Assembly (NCBI GenBank): GCA_023386155.1
Contig: JAEWKH010000150.1
Span: forward strand, 1-18,195
Reading direction: 5' to 3'
Source of the DNA: Pseudomonadota bacterium
Lineage (GTDB): Bacteria; Pseudomonadota; Alphaproteobacteria; Rhizobiales; Beijerinckiaceae
Length of the DNA stretch: 18,195 bases
Part shown: piece by piece, positions 1-8,303 of the stretch
How positions within the stretch are numbered: the first letter of the stretch is position 1
How the letters are laid out: every line of letters begins with the position of its first letter
Notes under the pieces: model-generated
The model's input: only the letters and a program-made list of their open reading frames with translations
Database searches by the model: none
What the model was told of the DNA's origin: nothing
Translations under genes and position numbers: made by a program

Positions 1-1018
1 TGGAGGCGGTCCCGACCGTGAAGAACTTCTTTTCCAGCTTGCCTTCCTTGAAGACCTTGTCGAGCCCGACCGAGGATTTCTTGTCCGGCTTGCCCTTCTT
101 GGCGAGGTCGAGAAGATCGTTCTTGGAGGCTTTGACCTTGAACGTCTTCAGGGCATCGAGATCGATCAGGATCTTGTCCTCTCCCGACTTGAAATCCCTG
201 ATCTGATCGAAATGGCCCTTCTTGAAGGGCGTGTCGAACACGAACGTGTCCGCGCCGTCCCCGCCGAAGAGGATGTCCTTGCCGGCGCCGCCGTTGAGCG
301 TGTCGTTGCCGGCGAAACCATAGAGCTTGTCGTTGCCGCCCAGGCCGTTGATGATGTCGTCGTCGGCACTGCCATAGAGCTTATTGTCGTTCTTGTTCGT
401 TCCCATGACGATCTCGGCAGAGTTGGTCACCGTGATGGTGACCTGCTCCACATAGGAGAGCCCGCCGGAATCCGTCACTTTGACGCGGAGCGTATGCATG
501 CCGACCTGAGCGTCATCGAGACCGGCCTTCAGCTTGATGGTGTTGCCATCGATCATGAAATACGGATCGCTGTATGCCGCGCCATTGGCGTCCACGAAAC
601 TGTAGGTGAAAGTCTCGCCGCTGTCCTGATCGACGGCAGACAGGGCCGCGATCGGCGTATTGACAGGAGAATTCTCAGCGATCGTACCACCCGTCACGAC
701 AATGTCCGTCGGAGCTTCGTTCACGTTAGTGACGTTCACAGTGACCGATGCAGCATCAACGTCGGTCGTTCCGCCATTGCTCGTCGCGGTGATCGAGAGC
801 GCAAAAGACTTCAGAGCAGCTTCGAAATCGAAGAGGCTCGCCGTCTTCACGCGCAGTTCGTTGCCGACGATCTCGAAGCGGCCCGCGAAATCATTGGTGA
901 GTGCAAAGGTAAAGGTCTCGCCGTCTGCTTTGCCATCGACACCGAGAGTGGCGACAACCGCGCCAGCATTTGGGTTCTCAGCAATGTTAATGACGGGCGA
1001 GATATCAATATTAGCCAT
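1..1018 (-). CDS. RTX/cadherin-like calcium-binding protein, 3' end missing
   Basis: The frame is open from an ATG at 1018 to the left edge, giving 339 visible residues with no stop. Residues about 100-200 resemble a cadherin-like repeat, with a VNEAPTDI linker, an IAENSP motif and a VDQDSGETFTYSF strand. Residues 227-261 hold consecutive RTX nonapeptides (GGNDKLYGF, AGNDTLNGG, AGKDILFGG) that in this family bind calcium as a parallel beta-roll. They are followed by the usual HFDQIRDFKSGEDKILID segment and then a lysine-rich stretch at 293-333. No N-terminal signal peptide is visible, which fits type I secretion through a C-terminal signal. That signal would lie outside the window, probably only a few dozen residues away. 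An AAGGGA ribosome site precedes the ATG. The first half of the gene is visibly richer in A/T than its neighbours. The protein is probably extracellular; its ligand and role are unknown. Confidence 0.85.
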   Translation of the reverse strand, partial: MANIDISPVINIAENPNAGAVVATLGVDGKADGETFTFALTNDFAGRFEIVGNELRVKTASLFDFEAALKSFALSITATSNGGTTDVDAASVTVNVTNVNEAPTDIVVTGGTIAENSPVNTPIAALSAVDQDSGETFTYSFVDANGAAYSDPYFMIDGNTIKLKAGLDDAQVGMHTLRVKVTDSGGLSYVEQVTITVTNSAEIVMGTNKNDNKLYGSADDDIINGLGGNDKLYGFAGNDTLNGGAGKDILFGGDGADTFVFDTPFKKGHFDQIRDFKSGEDKILIDLDALKTFKVKASKNDLLDLAKKGKPDKKSSVGLDKVFKEGKLEKKFFTVGTAS

Positions 1019-1093
1019 GGGTTTCCCTTAAAGCTCTCAGACCACTCGATACCTAGTCAGAAGTAACTCAGGCGAGCAGTCGGTATCGCAGGA

Positions 1094-1121
1094 CTGTTAT
1101 GGAATCGTTCTAATGTGTCAA
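1094..1121 (-). promoter_or_regulatory. Possible sigma70-type promoter of the RTX gene
   Basis: On the minus strand a perfect TTGACA (1116-1121) stands 16 bases upstream of TAACAG (1094-1099), about 75 bases before the RTX start codon. The -35 box is consensus and the -10 box is weak (3 of 6). This lies in the 145-bp gap after radA, where no clear terminator is seen, so read-through from radA is also possible. Confidence 0.4.
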
Positions 1122-1163
1122 TTGGGCCAAACGGCTTAGCTACTTGCGTCCGTGCAATCCAAA

Positions 1164-2572
<1,409 letters not shown>

Positions 2573-2573
<1 letters not shown>

Positions 2574-3715
2574 CAGCCCCGTCCCCCGCGATAGGCGCGG
2601 GCATAGCGTGGGCCGAGATTGGTCAGGATCTCATAGCCGATGGTACCGGCGCGGCGGCCGACTTCGTCCACGGTCAGGTCCCCGCCGATCAGGGTTACGG
2701 TGTCGCCACGTCGGACCTGGTTCTCCGGCACATCGGTCACGTCGATGGTGATCAGGTCCATGGAGACATTGCCCGCGAAGGGGCAGGGCCGGCCTGCCAC
2801 CAGCGCCATGCCGGCGAGCAGCTCGTCACCGCTCTTGCCCCTGGCGCTCGACGAACGGGGATAGCCGTCCGCATAGCCGACGGAGAGCGTCGCGATGCGG
2901 CGCTTCTCCAGGGCGAGCCAGCGGCCGTTGTAGCCGACCGTGTGATCAGCCTCGACCCAGCGCAGCTGCACGATGCGGGCCTCCAGGCCCACGACCGGCT
3001 TCATGGGATTGGCCCGGTCCGGCGTCGGGTTGCCGCCATAGAGCGCATAGCCCGGCCGAGCGAGGTCGAAATGCGGCCGGTCCTTCAGGAAGATGCCCGA
3101 GGAATTGGCGAGCGAGGCCGGGATGCCGGGCAGCGTTGCCCGCACGGCCTGAAAGGCCTCGATCTGCTGCCGGTTGAGCGGGTTGTCGCTCTCCTCGGCG
3201 CTGACGAAGTGGCTCATGAGGAGCGCGGTCTCGAAATCCTCAAGCTCCGCCTGGTCCCTGAGCGTCAGTCCCTGAGGCACGGTGAGCCCGAGCCGGTTCA
3301 TGCCGGTGTCCACATGGATCGCCGCCTCGAGCTTGCGGTCTTGCGCCCGGCAGAACCCGGCCCATTCCGCGATCTCCTCGAAGGATCCCAGGACGGGGCG
3401 CAGGGCGAATTCCGCGTAAGTCGGGCAGGTGCCGGCGAAGAGCCCGTTGAGCACGTAGATCGTCGCATCCGGCGCGACCGCGCGGGCGCGGATCGCCTCG
3501 CTCAGATGCGCCACGAAGAAGGTGCGGCAGCCTGCCTTGCCGAGGGCCGGAACGGCCTTCTCGATGCCGGTGCCATAGGCGTTCGCCTTGACCACCGCAG
3601 CGGTCTCCGCTCCGCCGGCATTGTCGCGCAGGGTGCGCCAGTTCGAGGCGAGGGCGTCGAGATCGATACGGAGGATGCCGCCGGCGGTGTCGGTGTGAGA
3701 GTTGTGCTTGGTCAA
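2573..3715 (-). CDS. alr: Alanine racemase, TTG start
   Basis: This PLP-dependent enzyme interconverts L- and D-alanine and supplies D-Ala for peptidoglycan. The 380-residue product has the two-domain fold type III layout. The PLP lysine is K43 in AVVKANAYG. The catalytic tyrosine corresponds to Y262 (VGYNG), and a second active-site tyrosine lies 19 residues later in VGYADGYPR (Y281), the same spacing as in the well-studied Geobacillus enzyme. The only plausible start is TTG at 3715, whose bases overlap the dnaB stop (TTGA). No Shine-Dalgarno sequence is evident, so translation probably depends on termination-reinitiation after dnaB. The residue after the AYG motif is Thr rather than the frequent His or Leu, which is unlikely to matter. 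It is the middle gene of dnaB-alr-radA. Confidence 0.96.
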
Positions 3716-5205
3716 TCGCCAATCCGTTCGGGAAGTTTGTCTTCATCCGCAAGGTCGGTGAAGCGGGTGATGTCGGCCTGGAAGGCGAGCTGCACGGTGC
3801 CTGTGGGACCGTGACGCTGCTTGCCGATGATGACCTCGGCCTTGCCGTGGACCTGATCCATTTCCGACTGCCACTTGAAGTACTCTTCGGTGCCGGGCTT
3901 CGGCTCCTTGTTCTTCAGATAGTACTCCTCGCGGTAAACGAACATGACCACGTCGGCGTCCTGCTCGATCGAACCCGATTCACGAAGGTCCGCAAGCTGC
4001 GGCCTCTTGTCGTCGCGGGCTTCCACCTGACGGGAGAGCTGGGAAAGGGCGATGAGCGGAACGGACAGTTCCTTGGCGAGAGCCTTGAGCCCGGTGGTGA
4101 TCTCGGTGAGCTCCTGCACCCGGTTCTCGCCCTTCTTGGAGGAGCCCGAGAGGAGCTGGAGGTAGTCGACGATGAGAACGTCGAGGCCGCGCTGGCGCTT
4201 CAGACGCCGTGCGCGGGCGGTGAGCTGCGCGATCGAGATGCCGCCGGTCTGGTCGATGTAGAACGGGATCGACTGCATCTCGCGGGCGGCTTCCGTGATC
4301 TTGTAGAAGTCGTCCTCGCGCATGTCGCCGCGGCGGATCTTGTAGGACGGCACGCCCGATTGCTCGGCGATGATACGGGTGGCGAGCTGCTCGGCCGACA
4401 TTTCGAGGGAGAAGAAACCGACGATGCCGCCATTGACGGTTTTCAGGTGTCCGTCCTGCTGCTTCTCGGCCCGGTAGGCCTTGGCGATGTTGAACGCGAT
4501 GTTCGTCACCAGCGAGGTCTTGCCCATCGCCGGGCGGCCGGCGAGGATGATCAGGTCGGAAGGCTGAAGGCCGCCGAGGGACTTGTCGAGGTCGATGAGC
4601 CCCGTCGAGACGCCGGACAAGGCTCCTTCGCGCTTGTAGGCGGCGGCCGCCATGTCGATGGCGGCGGTGAGCGCATCCGAAAAGCGCTGGAAGCCGCCGT
4701 CCGCCCGGCCGGTTTCGGCAATCGCGTAGAGACGCCGCTCCGCCTCCTCGATCTGTTCGCGCGGTGAGTTCTCGACCGGCGCGTCGAAGGCGTTGTTGAC
4801 GATGTCCTCGCCGATATTGATGAGGTTGCGACGGATCGCGAGGTCGTAGATCGTCCGGCCGTAATCCTCGGCGTTGATGACGGTGGTCGCTTCGGCCGCG
4901 AGACGGGCGAGGTACTGCGACACGGTGATGCCGCCGAGGTCCTGGTCTCCCAGGAAGGTCTTCATGGTGATCGGGGTCGCGATCTTGCCGGCCTTGATCA
5001 GGCTCGTCGCCACCTCGTAGATGCGCCGGTGCAGGTCTTCGATGAAATGGCTGGCCTCGAGGAAGTCGGAGACCCGGTAATAGGCATCGTTGTTGACCAG
5101 GATCGCGCCCAGCAGAGCCTGTTCGGCTTCGATGTTGCTGGGGGGCGTCCGAAACTGCGGCTCGGCGGTTTCGAGGCGGGCGATCAGGGCATTGGCGGTG
5201 GCCAT
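3712..5205 (-). CDS. dnaB: Replicative DNA helicase DnaB
   Basis: DnaB is the hexameric 5'-3' helicase that unwinds the replication fork and recruits primase. The 497-residue protein begins with the N-terminal helical domain (NIEAEQALLGAIL, from residue 24), followed by the linker and the RecA-like ATPase domain. Walker A is GRPAMGKTS at 223-231, with FSLEMS at 265-270 and Walker B VLIVDYLQL at 343-351. The conserved LSQLSRQVE and DLRESGSIEQDAD motifs follow. No intein is present. The ATG at 5205 is preceded by a GGAG ribosome site. Its end overlaps alr by 4 bp. It lies downstream of the rplI terminator and should therefore have its own promoter in the 256-bp gap, but I could not identify convincing boxes. 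Confidence 0.98.
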   Translation of the reverse strand: MATANALIARLETAEPQFRTPPSNIEAEQALLGAILVNNDAYYRVSDFLEASHFIEDLHRRIYEVATSLIKAGKIATPITMKTFLGDQDLGGITVSQYLARLAAEATTVINAEDYGRTIYDLAIRRNLINIGEDIVNNAFDAPVENSPREQIEEAERRLYAIAETGRADGGFQRFSDALTAAIDMAAAAYKREGALSGVSTGLIDLDKSLGGLQPSDLIILAGRPAMGKTSLVTNIAFNIAKAYRAEKQQDGHLKTVNGGIVGFFSLEMSAEQLATRIIAEQSGVPSYKIRRGDMREDDFYKITEAAREMQSIPFYIDQTGGISIAQLTARARRLKRQRGLDVLIVDYLQLLSGSSKKGENRVQELTEITTGLKALAKELSVPLIALSQLSRQVEARDDKRPQLADLRESGSIEQDADVVMFVYREEYYLKNKEPKPGTEEYFKWQSEMDQVHGKAEVIIGKQRHGPTGTVQLAFQADITRFTDLADEDKLPERIGD

Positions 5206-5388
5206 CTGGCGCTCCGGAAACAGGGAAGGGTTAGAGTCTCTTAGACCGCGATTCGTGTCCTAAAGGTTGCCGGGCGGACACGAAGCCGGGACTCTGCCCG
5301 ATCTGTCCTCGCTGTCCTCGATTCTCACACCGCTCATCTTTTCGCAGGCGTCGCAGCTTGACTCTCCAGGAAGCCTGAAACCCGAACG
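5206..5388. other. dnaB upstream region, no gene
   Basis: This is the stretch between the rplI terminator and dnaB. It must carry the dnaB promoter on the minus strand, but no pair of good -35/-10 boxes stands out. A 9-bp unit, CTGTCCTCG, is repeated in tandem at 5303-5320. Its meaning is unknown. Confidence 0.5.
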
Positions 5389-5420
5389 AAAAACGCTCCC
5401 CGTCGAATCGACGGAGAGCG
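5389..5420 (-). terminator. Intrinsic terminator after rplI
   Basis: Read on the minus strand, a 12-bp stem (5409-5420 with 5394-5405, one G-U pair) closes a 3-base loop and is followed at once by five T residues (5389-5393). It begins about 40 bases after the rplI stop. This is a textbook rho-independent terminator ending the rpsF-rpsR-DUF2232-rplI unit before dnaB. Confidence 0.9.
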
Positions 5421-5461
5421 CGAGTTTAGAACAAATCAAGAACTGGAGCAATCGCTACAGC

Positions 5462-6028
5462 TTAGATCTCGTCTTCGCCGCCGGCTTCGGCCAGGGCGGC
5501 GCCGACCTCGAGGCCGAGGTCGTCGAGGTTGGTCTCTTCACGGGTCGTGACCGACTCGCCGCGAGCCTGACGCTCGGCTTCCTCGGGGCTGCGGGCGACG
5601 TTGATCGTCACCTGGACCTCGACCTCCGGATGGAGGGTGACGGGCACCGTGTGGAGGCCGATGGTCTTGATCGGCTGGTTGAGGGCGACCTGGTTGCGGT
5701 CGACCGTGAAGCCGTTCTGGGTCATGATCTCGGCGAGGTCGCGGGTCGAGACCGAGCCGTAGAGCACGCCGGTCTCGCCGGACTGGCGCAGGATGATGAA
5801 GCTCTGGCCGTTCAGCTTCTCGCCGACGGCTTCGGCTTCCTTGCGGCGCTCGAGGTTGCGAGCCTCGAGCTGGGCGCGCTGGGTCTCGAAGTGCTTCTTG
5901 TTGGCCTCGGTGGCGCGCAGGGCCTTGCCGCGCGGCAGGAGGAAGTTGCGTGCATAGCCCGAGCGGACCTTCACGGTCTCGCCCATCTGACCGAGCTTTG
6001 CGACGCGCTCGAGAAGGATCACTTCCAT
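5462..6028 (-). CDS. rplI: 50S ribosomal protein bL9
   Basis: bL9 binds 23S rRNA near the L1 stalk base and helps maintain reading-frame accuracy. The 188-residue product has the N-terminal rRNA-binding domain with the family signature MEVILLERVAKLGQMGETVKVRSGYARNFLLPRGKA (residues 1-36, quoted in part as GYARNFLLPRGKA), a long connecting helix (about 40-75) and the C-terminal domain ending near residue 148. An acidic tail of about 40 residues (150-188) follows. The Escherichia coli protein is about 149 residues, while longer forms occur in alphaproteobacteria. The start is the ATG at 6028, with a strong AAAGGAG site 5-6 bases upstream; an open frame continues further upstream but overlaps the preceding gene and has no bL9 sequence. 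It is the last gene of its unit. Confidence 0.98.
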   Translation of the reverse strand: MEVILLERVAKLGQMGETVKVRSGYARNFLLPRGKALRATEANKKHFETQRAQLEARNLERRKEAEAVGEKLNGQSFIILRQSGETGVLYGSVSTRDLAEIMTQNGFTVDRNQVALNQPIKTIGLHTVPVTLHPEVEVQVTINVARSPEEAERQARGESVTTREETNLDDLGLEVGAALAEAGGEDEI

Positions 6029-6051
6029 GGTTGTCTCCTTTAGGTTCGTGA

Positions 6052-7017
6052 TCAGGTGGAAAGGGTTGGCGGTGGGGTCGGTCGCGAGCCGAAGCGGCGG
6101 CGCAAGCCGAAGACGGTGTCGGCGATGCCGAACAGGGCCAGGGCGACCACCAGGATGCCCTGGGTGACGAAGATAAGGACATAGATGGCCGACAGGAGGA
6201 ACGAGCGGCCCGACTTGCCCTGCGTGCGATCGTGGATGGCCGCCAGGCCCTGCAGGGCGAAGGCCATCAGGAAGGCGCCCGAGAGGGCCATTCCCAGCGC
6301 GCCGATGAAGCCGTCGAAGAGGCTTGCCACGATGATCGCGCCGATCAGGATCAGCCCTGCGGAGCGCGGCATCACGAGTTCCGGCACAAATGGCCAGGGG
6401 CGCGGCAGGCGTTTCGACGCATGCACGATCCGGGCGGCCGCCCAGAGATAGATCGCCAGCACGGTGGCGAAGCCCTGCGCCGAGAGGAAGGGCGTGAGCC
6501 GGGCAAAGATGCTGATGAGTTCCTCGCGGGTTTCCGCGTCGAGCGCATCGGGGCCGGATGTGGTGAACTGCGAGGTCACGAAGGCCTCGGACACGGCGCG
6601 GGCATTCTGGTCGAAGGCGCCGTAATCGCCGCCCGTCGAGATCACGCCGGCGGCGATGATGGTGAGCGCGGCCGTCCCGGCGACCCAGGCGAGGAGACGC
6701 CCGACCGGATACCATTCCATGGTGCCGTCCTGTCCGGGGCGCCCGAGAAGGGCGAGGTAGGACAGCCACCAGGCGGGCAGGGCGGTGATGAGGGCAAAGC
6801 CCAGTCCGCTGAGCGGGGACAGGATCAGGGCGATCGCGAGGCCGCCCACCAGGGCCGCGATGAGGCCGGAGCGATGGTCCCAGCCGAGGGACACGATCAG
6901 AACGGGAATGGGGGCGAGGAGATACAACACGGCCGCGAGCGGCGTCGCCTTGACGATCACCGCGGTCAGAAGGGCCGATACGAGGCCCGCGCCTATGCCT
7001 GTTGCAACAAAATTCAT
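6052..7017 (-). CDS. DUF2232 family membrane protein
   Basis: The 321-residue product is an integral membrane protein with about eight hydrophobic segments. It starts MNFVATGIGAGLVSALLTAVIV and ends in a basic, proline-containing tail (RRRFGSRPTPPP). It resembles the DUF2232 family found between rpsR and rplI in many Rhizobiales; related YybS-type proteins occur in Firmicutes. Its function is not established. I chose the ATG at 7017 over an in-frame start at 7119 because the extra 34 residues are hydrophilic and their coding region enters the palindromic repeat. The ribosome site is weak. It lies 23 bp before rplI and is probably co-transcribed with the ribosomal genes. A structured intergenic region separates it from rpsR, so its expression may be reduced relative to them. 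Confidence 0.85.
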   Translation of the reverse strand: MNFVATGIGAGLVSALLTAVIVKATPLAAVLYLLAPIPVLIVSLGWDHRSGLIAALVGGLAIALILSPLSGLGFALITALPAWWLSYLALLGRPGQDGTMEWYPVGRLLAWVAGTAALTIIAAGVISTGGDYGAFDQNARAVSEAFVTSQFTTSGPDALDAETREELISIFARLTPFLSAQGFATVLAIYLWAAARIVHASKRLPRPWPFVPELVMPRSAGLILIGAIIVASLFDGFIGALGMALSGAFLMAFALQGLAAIHDRTQGKSGRSFLLSAIYVLIFVTQGILVVALALFGIADTVFGLRRRFGSRPTPPPTLST

Positions 7018-7113
7018 CGTCTCGCTGTCCCGCTGCTCGCTGGCAGGGTTAGGGGCTTGCCCCAACTGACCCCGCGGAGTTTCACCGCTGGGCGCCGAAA
7101 GAGAAAATCTCGA

Positions 7114-7223
7114 CCTCATCCTGAGGAGCAGCGAAGCTGCGTCTCGAAGGAGGATCCAGAAAACGCTGGACCCGCCATCCTCGCCCTTCGAGACGCCGCC
7201 TGTGGCGGCTCCTCAGGATGAGG
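7114..7223. repeat. Cloverleaf-shaped intergenic palindromic repeat
   Basis: Two perfect 15-bp arms (7114-7128 and 7209-7223, CCTCATCCTGAGGAG and its complement) enclose an inner 10-bp stem (7141-7150 with 7185-7194, GTCTCGAAGG) extended by AGGAT/ATCCT. Each junction carries a small hairpin: GCAGC-GAA-GCTGC (7128-7140) on the left and GCCGCC-TGT-GGCGGC (7195-7209) on the right. The whole can fold as a cruciform or cloverleaf of about 110 bases. Sequences of this kind (CCTCATCCTGAGGAG plus GTCTCGAAGG) are, to my knowledge, abundant between genes in Methylobacterium, Bradyrhizobium and relatives. It probably is a dispersed REP-like element and would lie inside the rpsF-rplI transcript. Confidence 0.85.
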
Positions 7224-7237
7224 ATGGCTAATCCTAG

Positions 7238-7264
7238 AGACCGCCCGATTCGATAATCGGACAG
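7238..7264 (-). other. Hairpin just after rpsR
   Basis: About 11 bases after the rpsR stop on the minus strand, CCGATT-ATCG-AATCGG forms a 6-bp stem with a 4-base loop (7245-7260). GAC/GTC can pair outside it across a small internal loop. No T-run follows, so it is not a classic terminator. It could attenuate transcription or protect the 3' end of an rpsF-rpsR message. Confidence 0.45.
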
Positions 7265-7274
7265 TCCTTTGTTC

Positions 7275-7532
7275 TTAACGGATCACGTAGGGCAGGAGGC
7301 CCAGGAAGCGGGCGCGCTTGATCGCCTGGGCGAGCTCACGCTGCTTCTTGGCCGACACGGCCGTGATGCGCGAAGGAACGATCTTGCCGCGCTCGGAGAT
7401 GTAGCGCGACAGGAGCTTCGTGTCCTTGTAGTCGATCTTCGGAGCGTTCGGGCCCGAGAACGGGCAGGTCTTGCGACGGCGGAAGAACGGACGACGGCCG
7501 CCAGCGGCGCCACCGGTAGCACCAAATGCCAT
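7275..7532 (-). CDS. rpsR: 30S ribosomal protein bS18
   Basis: bS18 binds with bS6 to the platform of the 30S subunit. The 85-residue product has normal length. It shows the conserved core RRKTCPFSG...IDYKDTKLLSRYISERGKI and ends in the usual RARFLGLLPYV segment. The N-terminus (GATGGAAGGRRPFFRRRK) is glycine-rich and then basic. Only two bases separate it from the rpsF stop, and a GGAGG site lies within the end of rpsF, so the two are certainly co-translated in balance. Confidence 0.98.
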   Translation of the reverse strand: MAFGATGGAAGGRRPFFRRRKTCPFSGPNAPKIDYKDTKLLSRYISERGKIVPSRITAVSAKKQRELAQAIKRARFLGLLPYVIR

Positions 7533-7534
7533 GA

Positions 7535-7939
7535 TTAAGCCTCCTCGCCTTCGTTGCCGCCCTCGAAGCTGCCGCCATCGCGCTCACGGCGCTCGCGGTC
7601 CTTGCGCTCGTCGCGGTCGCGCTTCTGCATCATCACGGACGGCTCGGTCTCGAGCTCTTCGACCTTGATGGTCATGAAGCGAAGGATGTCTTCGTTGATG
7701 CGCATCTGACGCTCCATCTCGGCCACGGCCGGAGCCGGGGCGTTGAGGTTGAACATCGTGAAATGCGCCTTGCGGTTCTTCTTGATGCGGTAGGCGAGGG
7801 ACTTCACGCCCCACATCTCGGTCTTATCGACGCTGCCGCCGTTCTGCTCGATGACGCCCTTGTACTGGTCGACCATTGCTTCGACCTGCTGCGGGGTGAC
7901 ATCCTGGCGAGCCATGAAAATATGCTCATAGAGAGGCAT
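7535..7939 (-). CDS. rpsF: 30S ribosomal protein bS6
   Basis: bS6 pairs with bS18 on the 30S platform. The 134-residue product starts MPLYEHIFMARQD and contains the typical GVKSLAYRIKKNRKAHF and NEDILRFMTIK segments of the ferredoxin-like fold (residues about 1-95). The C-terminal tail (about 105-134) is very highly charged (RDRDERKDRERRERDGG, then Gly/Glu), longer than in the minimal family and common in alphaproteobacteria. The ATG at 7939 has a GAAAGG site. It is the first gene of the rpsF-rpsR-DUF2232-rplI unit and is preceded by a long, structured leader. Confidence 0.98.
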   Translation of the reverse strand: MPLYEHIFMARQDVTPQQVEAMVDQYKGVIEQNGGSVDKTEMWGVKSLAYRIKKNRKAHFTMFNLNAPAPAVAEMERQMRINEDILRFMTIKVEELETEPSVMMQKRDRDERKDRERRERDGGSFEGGNEGEEA

Positions 7940-8027
7940 AATGGGCCTTTCTCAGGTTTGAGGTTCAAGCCGTGGCACTGTTTTGAAGAGTGTCTTGGCC
8001 GTTTCGCGCGTCCGATCGGCGCCAAGC

Positions 8028-8063
8028 CCTTCGAGCCTGCAAGGCCCGAGCGGTTGTCGAAGG
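8028..8063 (-). other. Stem-loop in the rpsF leader
   Basis: In the leader RNA a 7-bp stem, CCTTCGA/TCGAAGG, encloses an inner GCCT-TGC-AGGC hairpin and an unpaired ACAACCGCTCGGG side. An unpaired CCG-containing strand beside a stem is loosely reminiscent of leader RNAs bound by the bS6:bS18 pair in other bacteria. The match is not specific enough for a firm call. Confidence 0.35.
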
Positions 8064-8095
8064 CGGAGACACGGGACGACGGGTCCGAAAACCCT

Positions 8096-8111
8096 GCATG
8101 GCAAGCCATGC
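8096..8111 (-). other. Perfect 16-bp palindrome in the rpsF leader
   Basis: GCATGGC and its exact complement are separated by only two bases, giving a 16-base hairpin about 40 bases after the predicted rpsF transcription start. It could be a 5' stabilising hairpin, part of a regulatory leader or a protein operator. Confidence 0.5.
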
Positions 8112-8151
8112 CGTCCGTTCAGCCCCCGGCCGGAGCGAACGCGAAGCGGGG

Positions 8152-8180
8152 GCTATAGTCGATTTGGGCCGGGAAGGCAA
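8152..8180 (-). promoter_or_regulatory. Predicted promoter of the rpsF operon
   Basis: On the minus strand TTGCCT (8175-8180) and TATAGC (8152-8157) are exactly 17 bases apart, each matching 4 of 6 consensus positions. This agrees with the alphaproteobacterial housekeeping pattern. Transcription would start near 8145, leaving a leader of about 205 bases before rpsF. Confidence 0.6.
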
Positions 8181-8303
8181 CCCTATGCACACAGGCTGCT
8201 GCCCGCCGGCCCGGCGGTATTGATACGATAACGCGATGGATGTTTCCTGCCGGCGTTCCGCCACGCCGATGAAAGTCACCCTCCCATACAAGGCAAGACG
8301 ACC

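Larger units (their letters stand above)
7940..8303. other. Divergent region between rpsF and the aldo/keto reductase gene
   Basis: No gene is supported in this 364-bp stretch. It holds the rpsF promoter (8152-8180) and a leader of roughly 205 bases with two strong stem-loops (8028-8063 and 8096-8111). An 8-bp inverted repeat, AGCCCCCG/CGGGGGCT (8121-8128 with 8147-8154), overlaps the -10 box. No clear promoter for the rightward reductase gene was found. Confidence 0.6.

Noticed and set aside
212..1066. 284-residue open frame on the plus strand opposite the RTX gene
   Set aside because: The opposite strand encodes unmistakable RTX nonapeptides, so this is a shadow frame.
5303..5320. Two tandem CTGTCCTCG units upstream of dnaB, considered as a repeat array
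   Set aside because: Only two copies of 9 bp, with no further units and no spacing pattern typical of CRISPR or iterons.
7018..7119. 34-residue extension of the DUF2232 protein
   Set aside because: It is hydrophilic, begins inside the palindromic repeat, and the ATG at 7017 opens directly into the first membrane segment.
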